From contig WGBU01000144.1 of the NCBI GenBank assembly GCA_015494155.1, positions 1-60,284 on the forward strand: 60,284 nt of DNA, given 5' to 3'. Under the pieces are notes generated by a model that searched no databases, was not told where the DNA came from, and saw only the letters and a program-made list of their open reading frames with translations. The stretch comes from Deltaproteobacteria bacterium. GTDB taxonomy: Bacteria; Desulfobacterota; Dissulfuribacteria; Dissulfuribacterales; Dissulfuribacteraceae. The position numbers and the translations under genes were made by a program. Of this stretch, positions 45,872 through 56,518 are shown in pieces (the stretch's first letter is position 1; each line of letters opens with the position of its first letter).

Positions 45872-47764
45872 ATGAATAGGATAGCAGGATTTTACAAGGA
45901 AATCCTGGATAAGCTCGACTCATATTGCCTGGTATGTGATTCAAAAAAGCGTGTGATCTTTGCCAATAGGGCACTTGTAGAGGATAGAGGTGGGCTTAGA
46001 GATGATACCACATGTCATGAACTCCTCTTTTATATTACAGATGAATGCCCTTGGTGTCAGCAGCAAAGGGTCTTAGAGGGTAGGGCGGTACAAAGAGATA
46101 TTTTCAGCCCCAGCGACACAGCCCACTACTCACTAGTGGTCATCCCAGTACCCCTTGAAAATGGCACCACTGGATGTCTTCACATCTTGAATAGGATCAG
46201 CGAAGGTGATCTTGAGAGGAAGAAGGCAGAACGGTATGCGCGATTCCTCGAACAAATCATAGAGAATGCCCCTATAATGATATTTGGCAATAAGAATGGA
46301 AAGATATGTCTTTTTAATGAGGAGTGCCAAAGGGTTACAGGCTACTCCAGGGAAGAGGTGCTGGGAAAAGATCTTTTCGATCTATTTGTCACTGAAGATG
46401 ATATGCCGAGAGTGCGTCAGCACTGTAAGTTGGTGTTGAGTGGAGGCTTTGAACCTGGATTTGAGTTTTCCTGGCGCACCAAGTCTGGCCAATTAAGGCG
46501 AATAATGTGGAACTGTATGCTCCTTGAAGACCCAAATGGGGAGCCCATCGTCTTTGGGATGGGAGTGGATGTTACAGAGCAAAGGCGCCTTGAACAACAG
46601 TTCTTGCAGGCCCAAAAGATGGAGACCGTTGGTCGAATGGCAGGTGGACTGGCCCACGACATCAACAACTTTCTCACTGCGGTCAGGACAAGTGCAGAAC
46701 TGGCCTTGATGGATACCTCTGATCCCCGAAATGTGCAGGCGAATCTAGAGAGGATCTTAAAGGCAGTAGAGCGCACGAGTTCCTTGACGCGACAACTACT
46801 CACTTTCAGTAGAAAGGAGATAATCCGTCCAGAATTCCTAGATGTAAACGAGGTGATCGAAGGGCTCTTTGACATGCTCTCCAAGCTCTTGGGAGAAGAC
46901 ATCCGGCTTGAGACCATACTAAGAAGCGATGTGGGGACCATCTTTGCAGATCGCAATCAACTGGAGCAGATTCTAGTGAACCTGGCTGTAAACGCCAGAG
47001 ACGCCATGCCCACAGGCGGGGTGCTTCAAATAGAGACTGACATGGCTCGTGTAGAGGGAGGAGACTTCCCAGAAAAGATAGGCCTTGAGTCGGGGGAATA
47101 TGTGATCATTAGTGTATCTGATACTGGGGAGGGCATAGATCCCAAGATCATCTCCTATGTATTCGATCCATTTTTCACCACCAAGCCCAGGGGACAGGGC
47201 ACCGGGCTTGGCCTCTCAACTGTCTATTCAATTGTCAAACAGAACGGGGGCCACATTAGTATCTACAGTGAACAAGGTAAGGGAACCACATTTAAGATCT
47301 ACTGGCCAGTCTCCCATGAGAAGGACGGGCAAGAGACCAAAATCTTTGACCTTAAACGAGATAAACCGCAAGGCATTGCATCTAGAGGGGAGACTATCCT
47401 AGTCACTGAAGACGACCCCATAGTATTGGAGACTGTTAGTAGCCTGTTGGAATCTCTTGGTTACAAGGTCTTCAGGGCCAAAGATGCCCAGGAGGCAATT
47501 GAAATAGCAAAACTATATGCTGGCACAATCCAACTCTTGTTTACAGACGTAGTCCTACCAGAGATGAATGGAAAAGAGCTCTATGAAAGGATCAAGGAGG
47601 AGATCCCTGGTATAAAAGTCCTGTTTACATCTGGTTACACAGAGAATATTATTGCCCGCCATGGGGTCCTTGAACATGGTGTCTCTTTTATTCAAAAGCC
47701 GTATGAACTGTCTACCTTGGCAAAGGTCATTCGTGAAGTGCTTGACGGGGTGGTGATTTCATGA
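45872..47764 (+). CDS. Hybrid sensor histidine kinase with two PAS domains and a receiver domain
   Basis: A 630-residue soluble kinase. The first PAS-like region (about 1-95) has a Cys cluster (CLVC, TTCHELL, CPWCQQQ). A second PAS domain lies at about 125-245 (NAPIMIFGNKNGKICLFN). The HisKA dimerisation helix has His262 in GLAHDINNFL, followed by an HATPase domain (NLAVNARDAMPTGG, DTGEGIDP, GTGLGLSTVYSIV). The receiver domain has Asp559 in LLFTDVVLPEMNG and Lys in IQKPYEL. Both phosphoacceptor sites are intact. AAGGGG precedes the ATG. Its stop overlaps the PilZ start as ATGA, so the two are translationally coupled. The signal is unknown. Confidence 0.93.
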   Translation: MNRIAGFYKEILDKLDSYCLVCDSKKRVIFANRALVEDRGGLRDDTTCHELLFYITDECPWCQQQRVLEGRAVQRDIFSPSDTAHYSLVVIPVPLENGTTGCLHILNRISEGDLERKKAERYARFLEQIIENAPIMIFGNKNGKICLFNEECQRVTGYSREEVLGKDLFDLFVTEDDMPRVRQHCKLVLSGGFEPGFEFSWRTKSGQLRRIMWNCMLLEDPNGEPIVFGMGVDVTEQRRLEQQFLQAQKMETVGRMAGGLAHDINNFLTAVRTSAELALMDTSDPRNVQANLERILKAVERTSSLTRQLLTFSRKEIIRPEFLDVNEVIEGLFDMLSKLLGEDIRLETILRSDVGTIFADRNQLEQILVNLAVNARDAMPTGGVLQIETDMARVEGGDFPEKIGLESGEYVIISVSDTGEGIDPKIISYVFDPFFTTKPRGQGTGLGLSTVYSIVKQNGGHISIYSEQGKGTTFKIYWPVSHEKDGQETKIFDLKRDKPQGIASRGETILVTEDDPIVLETVSSLLESLGYKVFRAKDAQEAIEIAKLYAGTIQLLFTDVVLPEMNGKELYERIKEEIPGIKVLFTSGYTENIIARHGVLEHGVSFIQKPYELSTLAKVIREVLDGVVIS

Positions 47765-48093
47765 CCAATAAAGTGGAAAAGAGGAGGGCTAAGAGGCTTC
47801 CTACACTGTGGGAGGTCACGTTTTCAGATGGCCAGCGCTCGTTTACCGATTTTGTGAGGGATATGAGTACTGGTGGGATGCAATTGGAATCGCCTGTGGC
47901 CTTCAAACCCAATACCCATCTCATCCTCTCTTTTGGGCCTCCACCTATAAGGTTGCGCGCCATTGTGAGGTGGTGTAAACGCGACGGCATCAAGTATGTG
48001 ATGGGTGTCCAGTTTCTTTTTGAAAACCCTGAACAAGAACGCGCCATAAGGTCCAGGATACACTCTATGTTTTGGACCTATGCGAAGGCATAA
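47761..48093 (+). CDS. PilZ domain c-di-GMP-binding protein
   Basis: A 110-residue stand-alone PilZ protein. The binding motifs RRAKR (8-12) and DMSTGG near residue 36 form the RxxxR and D/NxSxxG sites, so c-di-GMP binding is expected. Its start overlaps the histidine kinase stop. Its last 29 bases overlap, in antisense, the end of the DUF3592 gene. It may link the kinase to c-di-GMP made by the cyclase at 7809. Confidence 0.9.
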   Translation: MTNKVEKRRAKRLPTLWEVTFSDGQRSFTDFVRDMSTGGMQLESPVAFKPNTHLILSFGPPPIRLRAIVRWCKRDGIKYVMGVQFLFENPEQERAIRSRIHSMFWTYAKA

Positions 48094-48562
48094 TACCCTT
48101 TTTCAAAAGAGGCCAGGCCGCGGACATGGAGATGAGGCCAAGGCCCCATAGGAAGAAAGGGGTCCAGTCTAGTCCTGGCTCTAGCAGTGCCTGGGCAGGG
48201 TCATCTGGATTGTAGTGTACCAGAACCTTCTTGCCAGACGGGTACTTTCTCAAAAAACCTTCGAGGTGTTTCTGGTTCCCAAAACACCTCCACCCACTGT
48301 TGATGCGGTGGCCATCATAGACCTTATCGCCCACCTGATATATATATTGTACATCTATGCAAAGACCGGCAATGCGTATGCCCTTTTGGGTGCGCCATTG
48401 ATCATACCTCGATAGGAGGATGCGTCCATCGGCAACTGGCCATGACCTCGCTCGAATACCCTCCATGGCCCTCTGAGTCCCGTCTATCATGGCCCACAGT
48501 CCGAAGGCCATGAAGAAGATGGAAAAAAGCTTGTAGCCCATAGATCCTATATACCAGTTCAC
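48065..48562 (-). CDS. DUF3592-family membrane protein
   Basis: A 165-residue protein with an N-terminal helix (about 9-28), a soluble middle with WPVADGRILLSRYD, DVQYIYQVGDKVYDG and KVLVHYNPDDPAQALLEPG, and a C-terminal helix. These match DUF3592, a domain of unknown function. The GTG at 48562 overlaps the Hsp70-like stop; an ATG at 48541 also has an AGGA site, so either start is possible. It is transcribed after the Hsp70-like gene and overlaps the PilZ gene tail to tail. Confidence 0.8.
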   Translation of the reverse strand: MNWYIGSMGYKLFSIFFMAFGLWAMIDGTQRAMEGIRARSWPVADGRILLSRYDQWRTQKGIRIAGLCIDVQYIYQVGDKVYDGHRINSGWRCFGNQKHLEGFLRKYPSGKKVLVHYNPDDPAQALLEPGLDWTPFFLWGLGLISMSAAWPLLKKGIMPSHRSKT

Positions 48563-51348
48563 TCATCCTTGGCAAGGATGATGCCCTGGGGCAATTCCTC
48601 TCCATATGAATAGGTCTGCTCTGCCCGATCGTATGGTACGAGCTCCATAAGTGGCCTTGTGAACTCATCATTTGCCCCAAGGGCCTCCAGCCACAGCCTT
48701 ATCTCTTCGCGGTCCTTTTTGGTGAGGTCTCGCGCCCTATCTCCTGTGAACCTGGTCATCCCCATTAGTGAGTAAAAGAATGGTGTTGAGGGCTCTATCT
48801 CCATGGTGCGCAACTTCTTGAGCCACTGGCTCACCTCTTGGGGTGGCACTACCCTGTCAATTGGCCCATAAAAGGGTTCCCTTGCCCCAAGCTTTCCAAT
48901 GAGCCAGACGAGGGCCTTGGTGTGTGGTTCACTGGACCTTACCACCCCCTTTTTGCCCAGTTCTTCCAATACAAATCGACCAAGTCCCACCTTCTTGTCT
49001 GGAGATACCTTTTCCAAAGCACCCAGGAGGAGTAGTATCTCACGCCGCTCTTCTCCGCCAATCTTGGTGGGTTTAGGCCCCTTTTTCCTCCCCTTAGTCT
49101 TAGGCATGATCGCCTTTGCCACCTGGCCAAAAATCTGTTCCTGTTGACCAGGACCGAGGCCAGGTGCAATTCTCCTCCAGAAGATCCACCACTGGAGCCT
49201 TGTGCCCTTGTCCGATGGGAAGAAGAGTCCCTTGAACCAGATGGGCCAGACGCCTTTTATGCGCCACGGGTCCAGTTCGTCCCCAATGCCTGGCCTCAGG
49301 GTGTATCCAGTGATGTTGAACCACTGGGCCTCTTTTTGGGGGGCACTGGAGCGTTTTGGTTCGAGTTTTAAGAGTATGTCTGAAATGGCCCTTAAAAGGG
49401 GCAGTGTCCACAGGCCCTTCTCCATTCCAACAATCTCTTGGATAGATGTTAAGAGTGGGCGGCCCTTGACCTTTCCCAAGAAAAAGTCCTCGATAACAGG
49501 CCTTGCCTCTTCAATGGCACGCCTGTCTTCTGGTGAGAGTTGGGCAGTGGGCCCATGCCCCACTTTTTGCCTGATCCTTACACCTTCCTCACCCCCCTTA
49601 GGCTGATGTTTTTGCGCGCCCCTAAGATCGAACTGGAGCCTCCATCTGTGCGGTCCCTTTAGAGATGTGCAAAATAGTTCAAGGGTGCCTATGGCTGTGA
49701 CAACTGCCCTTAGACTTACTGGGATCTCCTGGTGCGAGCCCTTTTTTCCATATTTGAGCACAGTGACTAGGGGGGGCAGGCTGTGCAATCCTTGGCAATC
49801 CACAAGGTCACCCAGCCTATCCCCTTTTCTGGTGGTAGAGCTGTACAGTTTGAAGGAGACGGGCCGGTTGGTTATGGCGTTATACCTACCTGGGACCTCG
49901 ATCTCCTGGCCCTCTTCAGTGCCACGTTCCACAATACAGACTGCCCTTTCACCCTCTGTCTCTCGGCCTTCCACTCCAATGTAGTAGGCCCTTGGTATGC
50001 CACCACCTATTCGGAGACCAAGGCCGTGTCGAGTAAGTCCGTAGTAGGCCGCGCCGTGGCTTATGGCAAGGTCCAGGGACATGCTGGTTAGTGGTGTGAC
50101 CTGGGAGCCTGCCCAGTTGGAAAGTACCTCAAGGAGCCTGTTTCTCACTGGGGCTGGCTTGAGGGTACCACCATTAAATAGGATCTTGGTTGGAAGCCTA
50201 CCCTCACCATGGACCTTTATGAATCTAAGCAGATGTCTCGTTATGGCAGGGTCTTGTTCATAGGGGAGGCCCATCTCTCTTAGAGCACTCCCCTCGCTGG
50301 CCTCAACAGGCTTAGAAAAATCTATGACTGGGAAAAAACCTTGGAGGATTTCGTCTATTAATTCATCCCTCTTTAGTTCAGCAGTAAGGGTTCCGGCCAC
50401 AAGTCCGCGGCCCCTCCCTGCAATTCGCACTGTCTCTGTACTGGGCCCGTCATCTGCAAGGAGTCTCTCCTTTATGTTGCGTATCTGGTTCAAGAGGCCG
50501 TGCCATTCCATGGTGGACAGCTCCTTACCCAACATCTTCTCGACCTTGGCCGTAAGGGCGAGGTCTATGTTGTCTCCTCCAAGGAGCAGGTGATCTCCCA
50601 CTGCGATCCTCTCCAACCTAAGGTCTGACCCCTCTCCCAGGCACCTAATTAGGGTAAAGTCCGTGGTGCCACCACCCACGTCACAGACGAGTATGAGGTC
50701 TTGGTCCCTTAAGACACCCTTCATCTCTCCTTCATGGTGGGAGAGCCACGCGTAAAATGCAGCCAAGGGTTCTTCCAAGAGGGTGACCCTTTTTAGCCCG
50801 GCCTCTTTTGCTGCCTCGAGGGTGAGTTCCCGTGCCACTTCGTCGAAGGAGGCAGGTACTGTGAGGATCACCTCTTGTTCCTCCATGGGGGCATCCATGG
50901 TGGTGTTCCAGGCCATTCTCATATGGTATAGATAGGCAGAGGACGCCTCTACTGGAGAGACCTTTTCAAGGTCTTGGGCCTCTACGCCCCAAGGGAGTAT
51001 CTTTGCACGCCGCTCGACCCCTCCGTGGCAGAGCCAGCTCTTCGCAGATGAGACAAGCCTTCCAGGTGCACTAAGCCCCCTCATTCGGGCAAACTCACCA
51101 CATACCCCTTTTGGCGCCTTGTCCCAGGGAAGTGCTAGTAATCCCTGGGCACGCTCCCTTTCATCTAATAGATAGAGAAACGAGGGCAGTATGAGGCGGC
51201 TTCCTGTAAGTCCCTCTGTAATGAGTTGAATGATCTCAAAGCTCTTTATCTCGATGGTAGTGGGGCTAGTATCTGCAAGGTCCACATAGCCTATGGCCGA
51301 GTTTGTGGTGCCAAGGTCAATTCCAATAATGTATCGTGGAGCTGTCAT
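48559..51348 (-). CDS. Hsp70-like chaperone with long C-terminal extension
   Basis: A 929-residue protein with a DnaK-type ATPase in the first about 460 residues: IIGIDLGTTNSAIGYVDL (8-25), the Thr-rich VCDVGGGTTDFTLIR and the LLEEPLAAFYAW segment. The later part does not follow the DnaK substrate-binding domain. It is a long helical region with WRIKGVWPIWFKGLFF and TGDRARDLTKKDREEI, like the DUF3731-type Hsp70s seen in Deltaproteobacteria, by my recollection. It is followed at once by a DUF3592 membrane protein gene. Substrate and co-chaperones are unknown. Confidence 0.88.
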   Translation of the reverse strand: MTAPRYIIGIDLGTTNSAIGYVDLADTSPTTIEIKSFEIIQLITEGLTGSRLILPSFLYLLDERERAQGLLALPWDKAPKGVCGEFARMRGLSAPGRLVSSAKSWLCHGGVERRAKILPWGVEAQDLEKVSPVEASSAYLYHMRMAWNTTMDAPMEEQEVILTVPASFDEVARELTLEAAKEAGLKRVTLLEEPLAAFYAWLSHHEGEMKGVLRDQDLILVCDVGGGTTDFTLIRCLGEGSDLRLERIAVGDHLLLGGDNIDLALTAKVEKMLGKELSTMEWHGLLNQIRNIKERLLADDGPSTETVRIAGRGRGLVAGTLTAELKRDELIDEILQGFFPVIDFSKPVEASEGSALREMGLPYEQDPAITRHLLRFIKVHGEGRLPTKILFNGGTLKPAPVRNRLLEVLSNWAGSQVTPLTSMSLDLAISHGAAYYGLTRHGLGLRIGGGIPRAYYIGVEGRETEGERAVCIVERGTEEGQEIEVPGRYNAITNRPVSFKLYSSTTRKGDRLGDLVDCQGLHSLPPLVTVLKYGKKGSHQEIPVSLRAVVTAIGTLELFCTSLKGPHRWRLQFDLRGAQKHQPKGGEEGVRIRQKVGHGPTAQLSPEDRRAIEEARPVIEDFFLGKVKGRPLLTSIQEIVGMEKGLWTLPLLRAISDILLKLEPKRSSAPQKEAQWFNITGYTLRPGIGDELDPWRIKGVWPIWFKGLFFPSDKGTRLQWWIFWRRIAPGLGPGQQEQIFGQVAKAIMPKTKGRKKGPKPTKIGGEERREILLLLGALEKVSPDKKVGLGRFVLEELGKKGVVRSSEPHTKALVWLIGKLGAREPFYGPIDRVVPPQEVSQWLKKLRTMEIEPSTPFFYSLMGMTRFTGDRARDLTKKDREEIRLWLEALGANDEFTRPLMELVPYDRAEQTYSYGEELPQGIILAKDE

Positions 51349-51441
51349 TTTTTTCTTTCCATGGGTCTCTTTTTTATCGTTTCCATTTAAGAAAGAGACA
51401 TAATAATACTGGCCAAAACAGGTGGCAAGGTACCTTTATGG

Positions 51442-51459
51442 CAAGAGGTCGGCCTCTTG
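51442..51459. repeat. 7-bp inverted repeat CAAGAGG-TCGG-CCTCTTG
   Basis: A perfect stem with a 4-base loop in the 252-base divergent gap between the Hsp70-like gene and cysS. No T tract follows on either strand, so it is not an intrinsic terminator. It could be an operator. Confidence 0.4.
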
Positions 51460-51564
51460 GCGGCACAATGGGGAGATCTGCCTTTATTTCACATGCCCAA
51501 TTTCTCTAATTGGGCCATTGGTCATTCATCCCTTTTAGTGGTGAACATGGCTACAAGCAGGGGG

Positions 51565-51593
51565 TTGACACAAGGGGTGTTTCAAACTATTGA
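51565..51593 (+). promoter_or_regulatory. Probable cysS promoter giving a leaderless transcript
   Basis: Perfect TTGACA (51565-51570), 17 bases, then TATTGA (51588-51593), ending 7 bases before the cysS ATG. Transcription would begin at or just before the start codon. The -10 is only three of six to consensus. Confidence 0.45.
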
Positions 51594-51600
51594 GAGCCCC

Positions 51601-53076
51601 ATGCCTATCCAAGTCTATTCATCAAAAGAGAGGAAGAAGGTACCCTTTGTCCCACTGGAAGAAGGGAAGGTCAGGATGTACGTCTGCGGCATCACTGCCT
51701 ATGACAGATGCCACATCGGACATGCCCGTAGTGCAGTAGTGTTCGATGCCATCTACAGGTATCTGAGAAAGAGGGGCTTTGACGTACTCTTTGTAAGAAA
51801 CTTCACAGACATAGACGATAAGATCATAAACCGTGCACGCGAAGAGGGCATTAGCACCCAGGAACTGGCCCAAAGAGAGATCGACAATTTCTATAAGGAC
51901 ATGGATGCACTGGGGGTCCTTAGGGCCACATATGAGCCACGGGCCACAGAGCACATAGGGGAGATCATAGAGCTAATCGAGACCCTTATTGAAAAGGGCC
52001 ATGCCTATGAATCTGGGGGCGATGTCTACTTCAGGGTGCGATCCTTTCCCAAATATGGAGAGCTATCCCATAGGAACATAGACGAGCTCAGGGCAGGGGC
52101 GAGGATCGAGGTGGGAGAGAAGAAGGAAGATCCCCTGGACTTTGCACTTTGGAAGGCCTCTAAACCTGGTGAGCCCAAGTGGCCTAGCCCCTGGGGTGAG
52201 GGGAGGCCAGGCTGGCATATTGAGTGCTCTGCCATGAGCATGAAGTACTTGGGCAAGACCCTGGACATACACGGGGGTGGGCTCGACCTCATCTTCCCAC
52301 ACCACGAGAATGAAAAGGCACAGTCAGAGGCGGCTACAGGCAAGACATTTGTCCGCTATTGGCTCCACAATGGGTTCGTCACAATAAGTGGTGAAAAGAT
52401 GTCCAAGTCCCTGGGTAACTTTATCACCATAGAGGCAATACTGGGGGAGTTCCACCCAGAGGCCCTGAGGTTATTCCTCCTCTCAAAGCACTATAGGAGT
52501 CCCCTCGACTATAGCCCAGAGGCACTTAAGGAGACAGAGACAGCCCTTTGGCGTGGCTACAGGGCGCTCTATGAGACCCAAGAGATCTTGTCTTCGCCTG
52601 TCAAGAAGAGACGCCCTCTGACTGGTGTGGCAGAGGAGGCACTAGAACGCCTGGGAGAGTTGGAAGATGAATTCTTCCAGGCCATGGACGACGACTTCAA
52701 CACAGCGCGCGCTACAGGGCTCTTGTTTGAGGGGATAAGGCTCTTAAATACCGTAATCGAGGAGTTTAAAAAGCGCCCTTCACTCCTCTATAAAGAGGGT
52801 CTTAAGGGGGTCTTAGAGGGGTTTTCTACCATTAGTGATGTACTGGGTGTCTTACTTAAGGACCCTGCCGCCTTTATAGAAGAGAAAAAGGAAATGCACC
52901 TTCGTTCCATGGGGATTACGAGAGACTTTGTGGATTCGGCTATTGAAGAGAGGGATGCAGCCAGAAAGGCAAAGGAGTGGGAGAAGGCAGACGGCATAAG
53001 GGCGATGCTCAGAGAAAAGGGGATCATCCTCATGGATACCCCTCAGGGGACCAAGTGGGAGGTGGAGATCGCCTAG
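51601..53076 (+). CDS. cysS: Cysteinyl-tRNA synthetase
   Basis: A 491-residue class I synthetase. The zinc/HIGH region is YVCGITAYDRCHIGHAR, the KMSKS motif is EKMSKSLGNF, and the family blocks GWHIECSAMS and LIFPHHENEKAQSE are present. I start at 51601 because MPIQVYSSKERKKVPFVPL aligns with the normal N-terminus. An in-frame start at 51457 would add 48 residues with no family counterpart. Its stop overlaps the last bases of the convergent zinc-ribbon gene. Confidence 0.97.
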   Translation: MPIQVYSSKERKKVPFVPLEEGKVRMYVCGITAYDRCHIGHARSAVVFDAIYRYLRKRGFDVLFVRNFTDIDDKIINRAREEGISTQELAQREIDNFYKDMDALGVLRATYEPRATEHIGEIIELIETLIEKGHAYESGGDVYFRVRSFPKYGELSHRNIDELRAGARIEVGEKKEDPLDFALWKASKPGEPKWPSPWGEGRPGWHIECSAMSMKYLGKTLDIHGGGLDLIFPHHENEKAQSEAATGKTFVRYWLHNGFVTISGEKMSKSLGNFITIEAILGEFHPEALRLFLLSKHYRSPLDYSPEALKETETALWRGYRALYETQEILSSPVKKRRPLTGVAEEALERLGELEDEFFQAMDDDFNTARATGLLFEGIRLLNTVIEEFKKRPSLLYKEGLKGVLEGFSTISDVLGVLLKDPAAFIEEKKEMHLRSMGITRDFVDSAIEERDAARKAKEWEKADGIRAMLREKGIILMDTPQGTKWEVEIA

Positions 53077-53384
53077 AGGCTCTTGTCCAAGACCTCTTGT
53101 AGCTCTTCGTCTTCTACCAGTTCATCTATTTCATCGAGGTCTATGTCTGTAGGGGGTTTCTCTTCTACGAGGTCCGAGACGTCAATCTTTGACAGATCTA
53201 CTGGGGCGTCGCTTCCTCTGTCTACTGCTTTTGTCTCCCTCTTTATGGCCTCAAACCAGGAAAACCCTAGCTCTGGCTGGGGGAAGTTGCCAAGTGCCTC
53301 TTTTATCTCTGTGAGATCCTGCCCACAGGCATTGCAGATGCTCGAATGGTCCCAAGAGATGTTTCCGCATTTTGTGCAGCGCAT
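53073..53384 (-). CDS. Small zinc-ribbon protein with acidic tail
   Basis: A 103-residue protein. The N-terminus is a zinc ribbon (CTKCGNISWDHSSICNACG, Cys3/6 and 17/20), and the rest is strongly acidic with a run of Asp/Glu (DIDLDEIDELVEDEELQEV). GGAG lies 9 bases before the ATG. It is convergent with cysS, with a 4-base overlap at a CTAG. No function is recognisable. Confidence 0.75.
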   Translation of the reverse strand: MRCTKCGNISWDHSSICNACGQDLTEIKEALGNFPQPELGFSWFEAIKRETKAVDRGSDAPVDLSKIDVSDLVEEKPPTDIDLDEIDELVEDEELQEVLDKSL

Positions 53385-53481
53385 ATCCTCTTACTCCTAT
53401 TTAGGCTCTCACATATCTTATCGGAACTTATAGAAGATATCATAAATACTCATGAAAAATCTTATCAGCCAGCATCCCAGG

Positions 53482-53510
53482 TTGCACTCCCTTTTCATGT
53501 CAGGTAAAAC
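53482..53510 (+). promoter_or_regulatory. Probable mpl promoter giving a near-leaderless transcript
   Basis: TTGCAC (53482-53487), 17 bases, then TAAAAC (53505-53510), ending 9 bases before the mpl ATG. The groESL promoter uses the same TTGCAC -35. No Shine-Dalgarno sequence is present. Confidence 0.4.
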
Positions 53511-53519
53511 TCCTACTCC

Positions 53520-56037
<2,518 letters not shown>

Positions 56038-56111
56038 AATCCCTGTTTCTTTACTGTCTAATGGGTTAATCGCCACAATAGGAAAATATTTAATATAAAG
56101 GAGTATGAAAC

Positions 56112-56441
56112 ATGGACCTCAGTTTAGTAAATCAGGCGTTTGCCATGGCACCACCCCAAAATGGTCAGGGTGGTGGAAATCCAATAGTTGCATTCCTGCC
56201 ACTCATCATCATCTTTGCCATCTTCTATTTCCTGCTGATTAGACCCCAGCAAAAGAGGGCCAAAGAGCACCAAAATTTCCTGGCAAATCTCAAGAAGGGA
56301 GACGAGGTTGTAACCAATGGCGGACTTATTGGTAGGATCGTCTCCCTAACCGATGACGTGGTAACCCTGGAGATTGCGGAAAAGGTGCGAGTAAAGGTCT
56401 TGAGAAATCAGATTGCAGGGAGTGTTGTAGCCAAAAAATAA
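56112..56441 (+). CDS. yajC: Preprotein translocase subunit YajC
   Basis: A 109-residue membrane protein with one helix (IVAFLPLIIIFAIFYFLLI) and the YajC signature RPQQKRAKEHQNFLANLKKGDEVVTNGG spread over 44-72. It associates with SecDF-YidC. AAGGAG lies 10 bases before the ATG; an ATG 7 bases upstream is too close to the site. The 74-base gap after tgt holds only the ribosome binding site. Confidence 0.96.
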   Translation: MDLSLVNQAFAMAPPQNGQGGGNPIVAFLPLIIIFAIFYFLLIRPQQKRAKEHQNFLANLKKGDEVVTNGGLIGRIVSLTDDVVTLEIAEKVRVKVLRNQIAGSVVAKK

Positions 56442-56461
56442 AAAAAACCTTAATGTAAAGC

Positions 56462-56515
56462 TGGCCTCCAGCCGATTATCAAAAAAGATAAAAGAGAGAA
56501 AACGGTTGGAGGCCA
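56462..56515 (+). promoter_or_regulatory. 13-bp hairpin sequestering the Shine-Dalgarno sequence of the lipoprotein gene
   Basis: TGGCCTCCAGCCG (56462-56474) pairs with CGGTTGGAGGCCA (56503-56515) over 13 bp, with a single G-U pair. The GGAGG at 56508-56512, which serves the ATG at 56519, is inside the 3' arm. The loop contains a second inverted repeat, TTATC-A6-GATAA (56476-56491). With no T tract after it, a terminator is unlikely and translation control is more plausible. Confidence 0.7.
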
Positions 56516-56518
56516 TTT

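Noticed and set aside
51457-51600. Longer cysS start
   Set aside because: The 48 extra residues have no family counterpart and would contain the probable promoter.
53415-53466. Direct repeat ATCTTATC (two copies, 44 bases apart) before mpl
   Set aside because: Eight bases in AT-rich DNA is within chance and no further copy is present.
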